From Chitinophagales bacterium (lineage in GTDB: Bacteria > Bacteroidota > Bacteroidia > Chitinophagales > UBA2359): 64,000 nucleotides of DNA. Location of the stretch: NCBI GenBank assembly GCA_041392475.1, contig JAWKLZ010000001.1:1302001-1366000 (forward strand). Reading direction: 5' to 3'. A program made the translations under genes and the position numbers. Below the pieces are notes generated by a model. That model was not told the DNA's origin, made no database searches, and saw only the letters and a program-made list of their open reading frames with translations. Positions 19,250 to 27,815 of the stretch are shown in pieces (position 1 is the first letter of the stretch; each line of letters opens with the position of its first letter).

Positions 19250-19289
19250 AGAGCTAAAAGGCATGCACTTTTGGCTCTTTATTTTTTTC
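19250..19289 (+). terminator. Terminator-like hairpin in the leader of the YheT-like gene
   Basis: The 10-bp stem AGAGCTAAAA / TTTTGGCTCT (one G-U pair) with a 9-nt loop is followed by TTATTTTTTT. It lies 80 bp upstream of the gene on its own strand rather than after a gene, so it may be an attenuator or the end of a short RNA. Confidence 0.5.
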
Positions 19290-19368
19290 CCTATTTGTAT
19301 CTCCTAAAAGTTGCATTTATGGGTTAAATCCAAGAAACAAAACACCAATACATCAAAGAAACAAAAAA

Positions 19369-20340
19369 ATGCCTTACATCCTGAAATCCTCTTACAACAA
19401 CCATCCCCGATGGCAGTTCAACCGTCACCTTCAAACCATGATGCCCAGTATGTTCCGCAAAGTAGAAGGCATTGATTATGAACGAGAACGTTTGGAAATG
19501 GACGATGGCGATTTTTTGGATTTGGATTGGGTCAAAACGGGCAGTGACAAATTGGTAATCGTATCGCACGGTTTGGAAGGACACTCCGACCGCCATTATG
19601 TCAAGGGCATGGTCAAGTCGTTTAGCAGCAATGGATGGGATGCTTTGGCTTGGAACTGTAGGACTTGCAGTGGAGAAATGAACCGTTTGCCGAGAATGTA
19701 CCACCATGGAGCGACCGAAGATTTGAAGGCTGTGGTCGACCATATTCTGCAAAATAATCCTTCGTACAACAGCATTGCATTGGTTGGATTCAGCATGGGC
19801 GGAAGCCTGACATTGAAGTACTTGGGAGAACAAGGTGAAGCGGTTTCAAAACGCATCAAAGGAGCAGTTGCCATTTCGGTTCCCTTCAATTTGGTAGCGA
19901 GTTTACCGACCATTCATGCACGCTCTAACTGGATTTACAAAAAGCGATTCTTGCGAAAATTGGCCCGCAAAGTACAAGCCAAAGCCGAAATGTTTCCCGA
20001 ATTGATTGAAGTAGAAGGACTGGACAAAATCACCACCTTCAATGAGTTTGACAACCGCTATACTGCCCCTTTGCATGGCTTCAAAGATGCCCCCGATTTT
20101 TACCAAAAGGTGAGCGCACATCAGTACGCCGTTCACATTGCAGTGCCTACTTTGATTCTCAATGCGGCAAACGACCCGCTGCTTCCCAAGGAATGTTATC
20201 CCATCGAACTGGCGAAAAAACATCCTTTCATCCATCTCGAAATTCCGAAAAAAGGTGGCCATGTAGGCTTTATGTTGCCGAACAGTGAATTGACATGGGC
20301 CGACAAACGGGCATTGGAGTTTGTAAACGGTTTCAATTAG
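19369..20340 (+). CDS. YheT-family alpha/beta hydrolase (COG0429)
   Basis: 323 residues. N-terminal signature with NRHLQTMMPSMF, an oxyanion segment VSHGLEGHSD, a nucleophile elbow GFSMGGS (Ser142), an Asp in LNAANDPLLP and the catalytic His in KKGGHVGF. Family members are serine esterases; the physiological substrate of the bacterial members is not established. The start ATG has no Shine-Dalgarno, as is common in this phylum. It is probably transcribed alone. Confidence 0.9.
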   Translation: MPYILKSSYNNHPRWQFNRHLQTMMPSMFRKVEGIDYERERLEMDDGDFLDLDWVKTGSDKLVIVSHGLEGHSDRHYVKGMVKSFSSNGWDALAWNCRTCSGEMNRLPRMYHHGATEDLKAVVDHILQNNPSYNSIALVGFSMGGSLTLKYLGEQGEAVSKRIKGAVAISVPFNLVASLPTIHARSNWIYKKRFLRKLARKVQAKAEMFPELIEVEGLDKITTFNEFDNRYTAPLHGFKDAPDFYQKVSAHQYAVHIAVPTLILNAANDPLLPKECYPIELAKKHPFIHLEIPKKGGHVGFMLPNSELTWADKRALEFVNGFN

Positions 20341-20477
20341 TTTGGACTTTGAACAAAAGACATAAGTAGAAAGACAAAAGATATTTTTTGATTATGAATA
20401 AATTGCATTTTCGCAATCCGTAATTCTACTTCAACAAGATGCTTGCAGCACGACAAAACAAACAAGCACAAAAACTC

Positions 20478-20504
20478 CTCTGTGCCTCTGTCTCTCTGTG
20501 TTCA
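20478..20504 (+). repeat. Dispersed CTCTGTGCCTC repeat, copy 1
   Basis: This 27-bp string matches, in inverse orientation, the one at 59306-59332 at 24 of 27 positions. Both lie in intergenic DNA. Confidence 0.75.
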
Positions 20505-20518
20505 ATCAAAAAAATTAG

Positions 20519-20526
20519 TATTTTTG
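20519..20526 (+). promoter_or_regulatory. Candidate -7 box of the HerA-like gene
   Basis: TATTTTTG fits TANNTTTG, 90 bp before the start codon. No clear TTG at -33. Confidence 0.35.
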
Positions 20527-20616
20527 GACATGAAAAATAAGGACACGTGACCTATTTATTCCCAATCGTCACAATCAACAAAGAATCACAGTATTAACAG
20601 CGACAAAAAAACAATC

Positions 20617-22164
20617 ATGACCGACAAACAACTAACGTTTAAGAAGTACATTGAAGAAGGATATCACTTTGAAGGCGAACACATTGTATTAGGCACTGCT
20701 ATTTTGGATGAAGAAGCATTGCAGGAAACACTCATCAAAGCACCTTTGAAATCCTTCAACCGTCATGGACTCATTGCAGGGGCAACAGGAACGGGCAAAA
20801 CCAAGACCATACAGTTGATTGCCGAAGCTCTTTCTACCGAAAGCGTGTCGGTTTTGGTGATGGACATCAAGGGCGATTTGAGTGGTTTGGCAGCAGAAGG
20901 CAGTTTTCACCGCAAAATATTGGAGCGTCACGACAAAATTGGGATTCCTTTTGAACCCAGTGCCTTTCCTGTGGAGTTGCTCAGTTTGTCAGGTGAAAAA
21001 GGGGTGAAATTGCGGGCAACCGTTTCAGAATTTGGACCAATTTTGTTTTCTAAAATATTGGGTTTGAATGAAACACAATCGGGCATTGTTTCGATTATCT
21101 TCAAATACTGCGACGACAACCAACTCCCGCTTTTGGACCTCAAAGACTTCAAAAAGGTATTGCATTTTGCGACCAACGATGGGAAGGAAGAACTGCAAGA
21201 AATGTATGGCAGTATTGCGCCTGCATCGGCTGGAGCAATTTTGCGAAAAACCGTGGAATTGGAGCAACAAGGAGCGGACAATTTTTTTGGAGAGCCTTCT
21301 TTTGAAGTAGAAGATTTGGTGCGAATTGGCGACGATGGCAAAGGCATGATTTCCATTTTGCGGCTGACCGATTTGCAGGACAAGCCCAAGTTGTTTTCTA
21401 CTTTCATGCTCTGTTTGTTGGCTGAAATTTACGCCAAATTTCCAGAGGAAGGAGATGTTGGTCGACCTAAATTGGTGGTATTCATTGACGAAGCCCACCT
21501 GATTTTTAATGAGGCTTCAAAGGCTCTACTTGACCAAATCGAAAGCATCGTAAAGTTGATTCGCTCCAAAGGTGTGGGTTTGTTTTTCTGTACCCAAAAC
21601 CCTACGGATATTCCCGATGCAGTGTTGAGTCAATTGGGTATGAAGGTGCAACATGCGCTCCGTGCTTTCACCGCCAAAGACCGCAAAAACATCAAATTGA
21701 CTGCCGAAAACTACCCTCTTTCGGACTACTACCAAACCGATGAAATGTTAACTTCTTTGGGTATTGGAGAGGCTGCTATTACGGTTTTGGACGAAAAAGG
21801 ACGACCTACTCCGCTCGCCGCCACACTTTTGCGTGCGCCTCGTTCTCGCATGGATGTTTTGACCGAAGCCGAAATTGATACTTTGGTGGGCAAATCTCGC
21901 ATCGCTCGTTTGTACAACCGTGAAGTGGACCGTGAAAGTGCCTACGAAATATTGACCGCAAAATTGAAGGCAGCCGAAGCGATGGCAGTAAAGGAAGCCG
22001 AAGCAGAAAAAGGTAATAGTTCTACCAAACGCAGTGCAAAAGAGGAAGAAGGTTTTATAGAATCTATGTCTAAAAACACCATGGTTCGACAATTGGGACG
22101 CACGATTACGAGGGAATTAACCCGCAGTCTTTTAGGCGTTTTTGGGATAAAAAGCAGAAGGTAA
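20617..22164 (+). CDS. HerA-like/DUF853 ATPase
   Basis: 515 residues. Walker A GATGTGKT (55-62), Walker B LVVFIDEAH near residue 290, an arginine-rich segment KLIRSKGVGLFFCTQNP typical of HerA/FtsK-like sensor regions, and the DUF853 C-terminus (a charged helix ending near TRSLLGVFGIKSRR). Members are predicted hexameric DNA-translocating ATPases, but the cellular role of this stand-alone type (E. coli YjgR) is not known. No NurA partner is adjacent, so classic HerA-NurA end resection is not indicated. Confidence 0.9.
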   Translation: MTDKQLTFKKYIEEGYHFEGEHIVLGTAILDEEALQETLIKAPLKSFNRHGLIAGATGTGKTKTIQLIAEALSTESVSVLVMDIKGDLSGLAAEGSFHRKILERHDKIGIPFEPSAFPVELLSLSGEKGVKLRATVSEFGPILFSKILGLNETQSGIVSIIFKYCDDNQLPLLDLKDFKKVLHFATNDGKEELQEMYGSIAPASAGAILRKTVELEQQGADNFFGEPSFEVEDLVRIGDDGKGMISILRLTDLQDKPKLFSTFMLCLLAEIYAKFPEEGDVGRPKLVVFIDEAHLIFNEASKALLDQIESIVKLIRSKGVGLFFCTQNPTDIPDAVLSQLGMKVQHALRAFTAKDRKNIKLTAENYPLSDYYQTDEMLTSLGIGEAAITVLDEKGRPTPLAATLLRAPRSRMDVLTEAEIDTLVGKSRIARLYNREVDRESAYEILTAKLKAAEAMAVKEAEAEKGNSSTKRSAKEEEGFIESMSKNTMVRQLGRTITRELTRSLLGVFGIKSRR

Positions 22165-22179
22165 AAAAACTCAAATATC

Positions 22180-22223
22180 AAAAGCAAGTTCAAAACTAAA
22201 ATTCTTCTTGAACTTGCTTTTTT
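22180..22223 (+). terminator. Rho-independent terminator after the HerA-like gene
   Basis: A 14-bp perfect stem AAAAGCAAGTTCAA / TTGAACTTGCTTTT with a 14-nt loop and a T6 tail, 15 bp after the stop. The next gene starts 12 bp further on, so it separates the two transcripts. Confidence 0.88.
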
Positions 22224-22234
22224 AAGATAAAAAT

Positions 22235-22576
22235 ATGCAACAAGAACTTACCATTTCAGAGGCACAAAAGCTCGTTGATGAATGGATTACTTCAATTGGT
22301 GTGCGCTACTTCAATGAGTTGACCAACATGGCAATGCTGACGGAAGAGGTGGGTGAAGTGGCTCGAATCATTGCTCGAAAATATGGGGAGCAGTCTTTCA
22401 AAAAGGGCGCACCCGAACCAGATTTGGGCGACGAAATGGCGGATGTGTTGTTTGTGTTGATTTGTTTGGCGAATCAAACGGGCGTTGACCTAAGCGATGC
22501 TTTGCGAAAAAATTTGGAGAAAAAAACAAACAGGGATTTGAATCGGCATCGGGAGAATGAGAAGTTGAAGGGCTAA
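22235..22576 (+). CDS. Small MazG-like nucleotide pyrophosphohydrolase
   Basis: 113 residues, a single MazG-like helical domain. The metal-binding EExxE...ExxD pattern is visible as LTEEVGEVARII and DLGDEMADVLFVLICLA. Members hydrolyse (d)NTPs to monophosphates and pyrophosphate, removing non-canonical nucleotides. A full-length MazG is encoded at 27816, so this is a second, shorter family member. Its 3' end overlaps the convergent Rpn-family gene by 4 bp. Confidence 0.88.
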   Translation: MQQELTISEAQKLVDEWITSIGVRYFNELTNMAMLTEEVGEVARIIARKYGEQSFKKGAPEPDLGDEMADVLFVLICLANQTGVDLSDALRKNLEKKTNRDLNRHRENEKLKG

Positions 22577-23436
22577 TCAAACTCTCCGTTTCTTATTTCC
22601 TCAATGGTTTCTAGGGGTAAACCTGTTATTTGCACGATAACTTCAACGCTCAAACCTGTTTTCAATGCTTCAATAGCAACTTTCACAAGCTTATCTTCAA
22701 TGGCGGTATTCACCACATTCATAAAATCTCGATAGGCCTTCAAATTATCTTCATACGCAATTCTATCTTTCTTGCTAAATCTCGCCAATTCTGCTGCATC
22801 AAAAAGACGTTGAAAAATGCGTTCTTGCAGTGCTTTTGGGCGTTTGTTGAATTTATAGAGATTCTTCAAAATGTACATCCATTTGTCGAAATGTGTCACC
22901 AATTCATCTTCTTCCTTATCAAATTTAGGCACTTCTAAATAAATGAAAGTCAGTTTATTATAAAAAATACTTCCTCTATCCACATCTACCAGTTGAATGG
23001 TATGCAAAAAAGACAATTCATCTTCATCCGTTTGTCGTTTTCTGCCATCCTCAAAGGTAAAGTCCATAATAGCAATGGAATAAACTGCCTTCAATTCAAA
23101 ATCCCATTTGTTGCCCGCTTTTGCTTGTTCCTGAATCGGAAAAGTGGAGTAATAAATACTTCTGTCTTTGAAGAATTTTTGTTTAGCACGCTGAATTTCT
23201 ACGATGAACTTTTCTCCTTTTTCGTTCTCACAGTACAAATCATAGACCGCCCTTCTATCATCTTCATGGTTGGAAAGATGCTCATTTTTGAGGTAGGTAA
23301 GATTGACAATTGTGTGTCTTTTGACGGGAATCAACTCATTCAGAAAGTCTATCAACAAATCTTTGTTCACCTCCTCCCCAAAGAGTTTTTTAAAGCCAAA
23401 ATCTGTAAGAGGGTTGATAAATATACCTGCTGCCAT
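22573..23436 (-). CDS. Rpn family recombination-promoting nuclease/putative transposase (PD-(D/E)XK)
   Basis: 287 residues from ATG 23436; an upstream in-frame ATG at 23487 would add 17 atypical residues, and the family start is MAAGIFINPLTDFGFKKLFG. The nuclease core shows the Asp in DLYCENEKGEKFIVEIQRAK, where E-x-Q replaces E-x-K. The C-terminus LSVEVIVQITGLPLETIEEIR is typical. Rpn proteins are DNA endonucleases linked to RecA-independent recombination; many copies occur per Bacteroidota genome. No terminal inverted repeats flank it. It is full length and appears intact. Confidence 0.9.
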   Translation of the reverse strand: MAAGIFINPLTDFGFKKLFGEEVNKDLLIDFLNELIPVKRHTIVNLTYLKNEHLSNHEDDRRAVYDLYCENEKGEKFIVEIQRAKQKFFKDRSIYYSTFPIQEQAKAGNKWDFELKAVYSIAIMDFTFEDGRKRQTDEDELSFLHTIQLVDVDRGSIFYNKLTFIYLEVPKFDKEEDELVTHFDKWMYILKNLYKFNKRPKALQERIFQRLFDAAELARFSKKDRIAYEDNLKAYRDFMNVVNTAIEDKLVKVAIEALKTGLSVEVIVQITGLPLETIEEIRNGEFD

Positions 23437-23502
23437 TGTTATTTTTTTGCTTGAATGTTTCACAAACATAACCAATTCAAGCCACAAATCGTTCTACAAT
23501 TG

Positions 23503-23510
23503 TATTTTTG
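23503..23510 (+). promoter_or_regulatory. -7 box of the radical SAM gene
   Basis: TATTTTTG, a perfect TANNTTTG match 20 bp before ATG 23531. A -33 TTG is not evident. Confidence 0.45.
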
Positions 23511-23530
23511 GACAACAAAGAAATCGAGTC

Positions 23531-24598
23531 ATGGAATATCCTAAAAATGAACATTACATTAAAGGCAGAGGTGCTCAAATCAATCCCACACATCGTTTTG
23601 CAGAATATAGTTATGATGCCGAAGACAATCAATTGGTGGAAGAAGAGGAGGAGAAAAAGGCGACGAATTACATTGAAGTTCACCCCAAAAGCATTCTCAA
23701 CAAGGTCATCAATCCAGATATTCCAGCCGAATATTCGATGAATCCCTATCAAGGTTGTGAGCATGGATGTGTATATTGTTATGCTCGAAACACGCATCCT
23801 TATTGGGGATACAGTGCAGGATTGGAGTTTGAGCAGAATATTTTGGTGAAAAAAAACGCTCCGAAGTTGTTGGAAGAAAAATTGAAGTCTAAAAATTGGG
23901 TCGCAAAACCGATTATGTTTGCAGGAAATACGGACTGCTATCAACCGATTGAACGCAAATTGGAGATTACACGTCAAATGCTCGAAGTACTTTGGAAATA
24001 CCGCCATCCTGTGAGTATGATTACCCGCAATAAACTCATTTTAAGAGATTTGGACATACTTACCAAAATGGCGAAACACGACCTTGTACATGTAGCCATT
24101 ACCATCACAACACTGGACGAAAAGCTTCGCCAAAAGCTCGAACCGAGAGCATCTTCTATTCCCAACCGTTTGCAAACTGTGGAAGCACTTGCAAAAAATG
24201 GGATTCCTGTTTTTGTGATGATGGCTCCTATTATTCCTTCGCTCAATGACCACGAAATTTTGGGCTTGACCAAAAAAGTAGCATCTTTGGGTGCGATGGG
24301 TATCGGACATACGATTGTGCGTTTGAATGACGATGTAGCGACTATTTTCACCGATTGGCTGCAAAAAAATCTTCCCGACCGAGCCGATAAAATATTGAAT
24401 CAAATTGCTGATTGTCATGGTGGTGAATTGGGCAGCAAAAAGGTAGGTGAACGGATGCGTGGACAGGGGAAATATGCGGAGATGATTCACCAACAATTCA
24501 AAGTGGCTCGAAATCAGTTTTTGAAGGAGGTGAAAATGCCTCCTTACAATTTGGATTTGTATGAGCAGATGAAAAATCCGCAATTGAAGTTGTTTTGA
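23531..24598 (+). CDS. PA0069-family radical SAM protein
   Basis: 355 residues from ATG 23531. The frame is open upstream to 23303, but that part runs antisense into the Rpn gene and precedes the -7 box. The radical SAM cluster motif is C-x3-C-x2-C (CEHGCVYC, Cys76/80/83), followed by YARNTHPYWG. Conserved family segments: GNTDCYQPIE, ITRNKLILRDLDIL, and PIIPSLND. It belongs to the SplB-related PA0069/Rv2578c group of unknown substrate; photoproduct repair has been suggested for relatives but is unproven. Divergent from the Rpn gene with 94 bp between starts. Confidence 0.9.
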   Translation: MEYPKNEHYIKGRGAQINPTHRFAEYSYDAEDNQLVEEEEEKKATNYIEVHPKSILNKVINPDIPAEYSMNPYQGCEHGCVYCYARNTHPYWGYSAGLEFEQNILVKKNAPKLLEEKLKSKNWVAKPIMFAGNTDCYQPIERKLEITRQMLEVLWKYRHPVSMITRNKLILRDLDILTKMAKHDLVHVAITITTLDEKLRQKLEPRASSIPNRLQTVEALAKNGIPVFVMMAPIIPSLNDHEILGLTKKVASLGAMGIGHTIVRLNDDVATIFTDWLQKNLPDRADKILNQIADCHGGELGSKKVGERMRGQGKYAEMIHQQFKVARNQFLKEVKMPPYNLDLYEQMKNPQLKLF

Positions 24599-24727
24599 AT
24601 GACAAAGAGATCAATTATATGAGTACGTCTTTGGTGAGTTGTTAATTGAGTGATAAATCATTGGTTTTTCAACAGGAATAAAACAAGGTTGCTTCAAAAT
24701 ATCACACAAAAAACAGACTGAAAGTTT

Positions 24728-24735
24728 TACATTTG
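24728..24735 (+). promoter_or_regulatory. -7 box of the SWIM gene
   Basis: TACATTTG fits TANNTTTG exactly, 35 bp before the start codon. No TTG at suitable -33 spacing. Confidence 0.45.
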
Positions 24736-24770
24736 CCAGAGACATTTACTTAATTCATGATTTTTTACTT

Positions 24771-26579
24771 ATGATATCCTCTATCAGCAAAGAACGATTG
24801 CAACAATTATCTAATGCTAAAAGTTTTGAGAAAGGAGAGGCTTATTTTTCGCATAAAGCTGTAAAATCAGTCTTCAAAACTGGAAATACTTTTACAGGAA
24901 AAGTGGAAGGAAGCGAGTTGTATCAAGTTACTATTGAATTAAAAGCTTATGATATAACTGCTTATTGCAATTGCCCCTATATGTTTGGAGGTTTGTGTAA
25001 ACATACGATTGCAGTGGGTTTAGCTATCATTGATGGAGACTACATGGAGGTTTCCAATTCTGAAAGCGAAAATATAGTTTACCACCAAAATTCTTCTCCT
25101 TCTGCACGAGTGGTTTCTACAATTGGCACTCCTGTTCATGTAGATGGTGCCAACTTCTACGATCAAATTTTTGCAGTTGCAGCAACGAATGTCCAAAAAG
25201 CATTTTTAAGGCAGTTGTTTCAAAAGAACGATGCTTTACGATCCCAATTCATCAATTTTGCAGAAAAAGGGCAACAAATTAGCACTTCTATTGCATCAGA
25301 CATCGAGATGATTCGGGATGAAGTATATAGAGAATTGAGCAGTTTAGAGTTTGGTTTTGAGGTGTTTGACTATGTTAATCAACGTGATTATGGTGGATAT
25401 GTAGAAGATTGGGAATTGGCTTATGATGGAGGGATTCAGATGATTGAGGAGGTTTTTGAAGGGTATGAAAAAAATGCGATTAACCACATCAAAAGAGGGA
25501 ATCTTATTGGAGGGATAAGCGTGTTGTTGGGGCTATATGAAGGATACTACAATGTCGAAAAGCCTGCAATTGATGAATATTCCAGTTTTGAGGACTACAA
25601 TGAGGAGCTTATTTCAATATTTATGCAAGTGTCAGTGAAAATAGCAAACGAGGTAAAATTGGCTATTAAGACGACTGAAACGGTAGAGCAACTTATTGAC
25701 CTTGTTTTTGAGCGTGTTGATTATTATACATCGGGTGAGGCTACTTTGGAGGAAGAAAAGGGAATCATATATGAACCAAAAAAAATAGAGGCTTTGCTCA
25801 AAGCATTGATTATTGAAGAAACAACTGCTTTGTATTTGAAACAAAAAATGGATGCTCGCCAATGGACAGATAAACAGTCGGCTTATGTTCGTCTAAAAAT
25901 TGCGCGTGAATTGGCAGATAACGAGGGCTGGATTGAAATTGCAGAAAGCTTTGCTGGAGAGGAGATTGAACTGGTTGCTAAGCTACTGAATAAATATGGT
26001 GAACTGGGTAGGACAAAGGATTTCTACCGTATTGCCAAAAAAGCTTTCAAAATATGGCCTTATCAAGTCGATGAACAATTGCTCGACAAAATAAGTCCTG
26101 AGCAAGATAGGTCATTTTACATCAAAGTATTATCGAATTATACAAGCAGAAAAGCCAATATTTTGACTTTTCAGAAATTACGAGAAGTTTGGACTGAGGG
26201 GCAGAAGGAACAGTTTATTGAAAAAAACAGCAATCAAGAAGTTTTTTATATACAAATGCTGAGTCTTGAAAATCGTCATAGAGATATTCTTCAATATGTG
26301 AAAGAACACCTTGATTCTTTCAATTTTCAGCAACTCATCAGCCCAATAGTGACAATTTTTCCAGATGAGTGTTTTGAAATTATCCAACAAAAAAGCTTGG
26401 ATACGCTACAGGAAGGTCGGGGTCGTGGCTTGTACAAGGAGGTTACATCGTGGTTATCGCTCCTCAAGGGGATGAAAAGCAAAGAGAGGGAAATCCGGCT
26501 ACTTTTTGAACAAATTTATGGAGGCCCACCTAAGCTACCCGCTTTGAGGGATGAAATGAAACAGGCAGGACTGGTTTAA
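24771..26579 (+). CDS. SWIM zinc finger protein
   Basis: 602 residues. The SWIM motif C-x-C-x7-C-x-H is at residues 66-78 (CNCPYMFGGLCKH). It is preceded by a small beta domain (FEKGEAYFSHKAVKSVF...FTGKVEGSELYQVTIEL) seen in SWIM proteins that stand next to or are fused to SNF2 helicases. The rest (about 130-600) is all-helical, acidic and probably repeat-like. SWIM domains bind DNA or protein. No helicase is adjacent. Function unknown. Confidence 0.85.
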   Translation: MISSISKERLQQLSNAKSFEKGEAYFSHKAVKSVFKTGNTFTGKVEGSELYQVTIELKAYDITAYCNCPYMFGGLCKHTIAVGLAIIDGDYMEVSNSESENIVYHQNSSPSARVVSTIGTPVHVDGANFYDQIFAVAATNVQKAFLRQLFQKNDALRSQFINFAEKGQQISTSIASDIEMIRDEVYRELSSLEFGFEVFDYVNQRDYGGYVEDWELAYDGGIQMIEEVFEGYEKNAINHIKRGNLIGGISVLLGLYEGYYNVEKPAIDEYSSFEDYNEELISIFMQVSVKIANEVKLAIKTTETVEQLIDLVFERVDYYTSGEATLEEEKGIIYEPKKIEALLKALIIEETTALYLKQKMDARQWTDKQSAYVRLKIARELADNEGWIEIAESFAGEEIELVAKLLNKYGELGRTKDFYRIAKKAFKIWPYQVDEQLLDKISPEQDRSFYIKVLSNYTSRKANILTFQKLREVWTEGQKEQFIEKNSNQEVFYIQMLSLENRHRDILQYVKEHLDSFNFQQLISPIVTIFPDECFEIIQQKSLDTLQEGRGRGLYKEVTSWLSLLKGMKSKEREIRLLFEQIYGGPPKLPALRDEMKQAGLV

Positions 26580-26627
26580 TTTAGTGAAAATGAAATTTAA
26601 ACTTTTGCTTGTAATAGTTATAGTTTT

Positions 26628-27257
26628 TCAATTATCAGGCTTTATGCCACCATTGAATAATTTCTGCAATGAATCTATTTGGCTTTGAGACATTTGAGGA
26701 ACAGTAAAATCGGGAGTACCTCCGCCAGTGCTGAAAGGATCAGTGCTGCTACTAAATGGATCACTACCAAATGGATCACTATTACCGCCTAAATCTATGA
26801 TGATTTCATCTCCTCCATAGTCCGAATTCTTGAGCATATCTTCAACGCTGCTTTGATTCAAATCCACATCACCACAATCCGCACAATCTTCTTTAGCCAG
26901 TGTTTGTATGACAGGCTTTGAAGGTGGTTTGATTGTAGCTATATCTACTTTATATCCCATTTTACTTATTTCGCTCAATATCAACGAATTATTCAGCATT
27001 TGTTGAATATCTGTGCCGGTATCACCTACAATTTTTAAGGTGTTCTTTTGGGGATCTGATTTGCAGAATTTCACTCCAGATTGGGCATTGAAAAAACGCA
27101 CCAACTGAATAGCATCGCTTACTGTAAAAACTACCTCTTTACCTTGATTGTCTATTTTGGTGAGCCGCAAATTAGTCAGTTCGTTAGAACTTGTTTGGGC
27201 TACAATTGAAGAAGAAGCGAATAGACAAGAAATCAACGTGAAAATGATGTATTTCAT
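26628..27257 (-). CDS. Secreted protein of unknown function
   Basis: 209 residues from the second in-frame ATG (27257); ATG 27263 is also possible. Signal peptide MKYIIFTLISCLFASSSIVAQ. Residues about 30-115 look like a small alpha/beta module (VVFTVSDAIQLVRFFNAQSGVKF); the remainder is a low-complexity, Asp/Ser/Gly-rich tail (DPFGSDPFSSSTDPFSTGGG) ending in a short hydrophobic-polar helix. Two cysteines in EDCADCGDVD might bind metal. No T9SS sorting domain. I do not recognise a family. Convergent with the SWIM gene. Confidence 0.7.
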   Translation of the reverse strand: MKYIIFTLISCLFASSSIVAQTSSNELTNLRLTKIDNQGKEVVFTVSDAIQLVRFFNAQSGVKFCKSDPQKNTLKIVGDTGTDIQQMLNNSLILSEISKMGYKVDIATIKPPSKPVIQTLAKEDCADCGDVDLNQSSVEDMLKNSDYGGDEIIIDLGGNSDPFGSDPFSSSTDPFSTGGGTPDFTVPQMSQSQIDSLQKLFNGGIKPDN

Positions 27258-27494
27258 AACCACCTATTTAGATTGAAAGTTGTGTATATAATAGATAAGA
27301 CTGAAGTAACCAACAGTCTTCAAAATTTATCATAAAAAGATTGAATATCCAATCTTGGTATATTTCGTGGGCTTGATATTTAACTCAACAGGTTATCAGT
27401 AAATAAGGGTTATGAAGTTTGTAGCTTCAAATTCATCACTAATGTACTAAAATAATATTATCTAACAAAAAAAGATGCACAATCTTCATATAAA

Positions 27495-27707
27495 TTATTG
27501 CATCATTGGAGTGATTTCTTGCTTACATTCCTCATCCGGCTTCTTTCCACAAACAGTACACTCGCCTATTTGATTTTTCAGCATGGGATTATTGGTTGCA
27601 CAAGTACCTCTAAACTCACCACCTTTAACCAATAGTATTCGCAATCCAATACCTGCAAATACAAGAGCTATTAGAATAATTGTCAATATTAAAGTTGGGA
27701 TAAACAT
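27495..27707 (-). CDS. NqrM-like small membrane protein
   Basis: 70 residues. One N-terminal membrane helix (FIPTLILTIILIALVFAGIGL) followed by a cysteine-rich tail with GTC...GECTVCGKKPDEEC (four Cys). This matches the layout of NqrM (DUF539), the factor needed to insert iron during maturation of the Na+-translocating NADH:quinone oxidoreductase. No nqr genes are in the window, so the assignment rests on the cysteine pattern and length. Confidence 0.68.
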   Translation of the reverse strand: MFIPTLILTIILIALVFAGIGLRILLVKGGEFRGTCATNNPMLKNQIGECTVCGKKPDEECKQEITPMMQ

Positions 27708-27770
27708 ACTAATTATTATTTTTTTGTCTTAAATAGAAACAGTAAAACGCAAAGATATGTTTTGTTCCGC

Positions 27771-27778
27771 TATTTTTG
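27771..27778 (+). promoter_or_regulatory. -7 box of mazG
   Basis: TATTTTTG, exact TANNTTTG match, 37 bp before the mazG start. No -33 TTG recognised. Confidence 0.45.
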
Positions 27779-27815
27779 CAGCTTGTTTGCATATTAACAA
27801 AAATACAAAATATCA

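Larger units (their letters stand above)
18417..19368. other. Long non-coding region with a tandem repeat and a possible leader RNA
   Basis: 952 bp with frequent stops in all frames and no convincing gene. It contains a weak stem GGTTT/AAACC followed by T5 just after the hydroxylase (about 18438-18459), a 20-bp exact tandem duplication at 18951-18990, a TATCTTTG box at 19174 and a terminator-like hairpin at 19250-19289. Confidence 0.7.

Noticed and set aside
22573..23436. Rpn-family gene as part of an insertion sequence
   Set aside because: No terminal inverted repeats or target duplications are visible around it, and both neighbours are close and intact.
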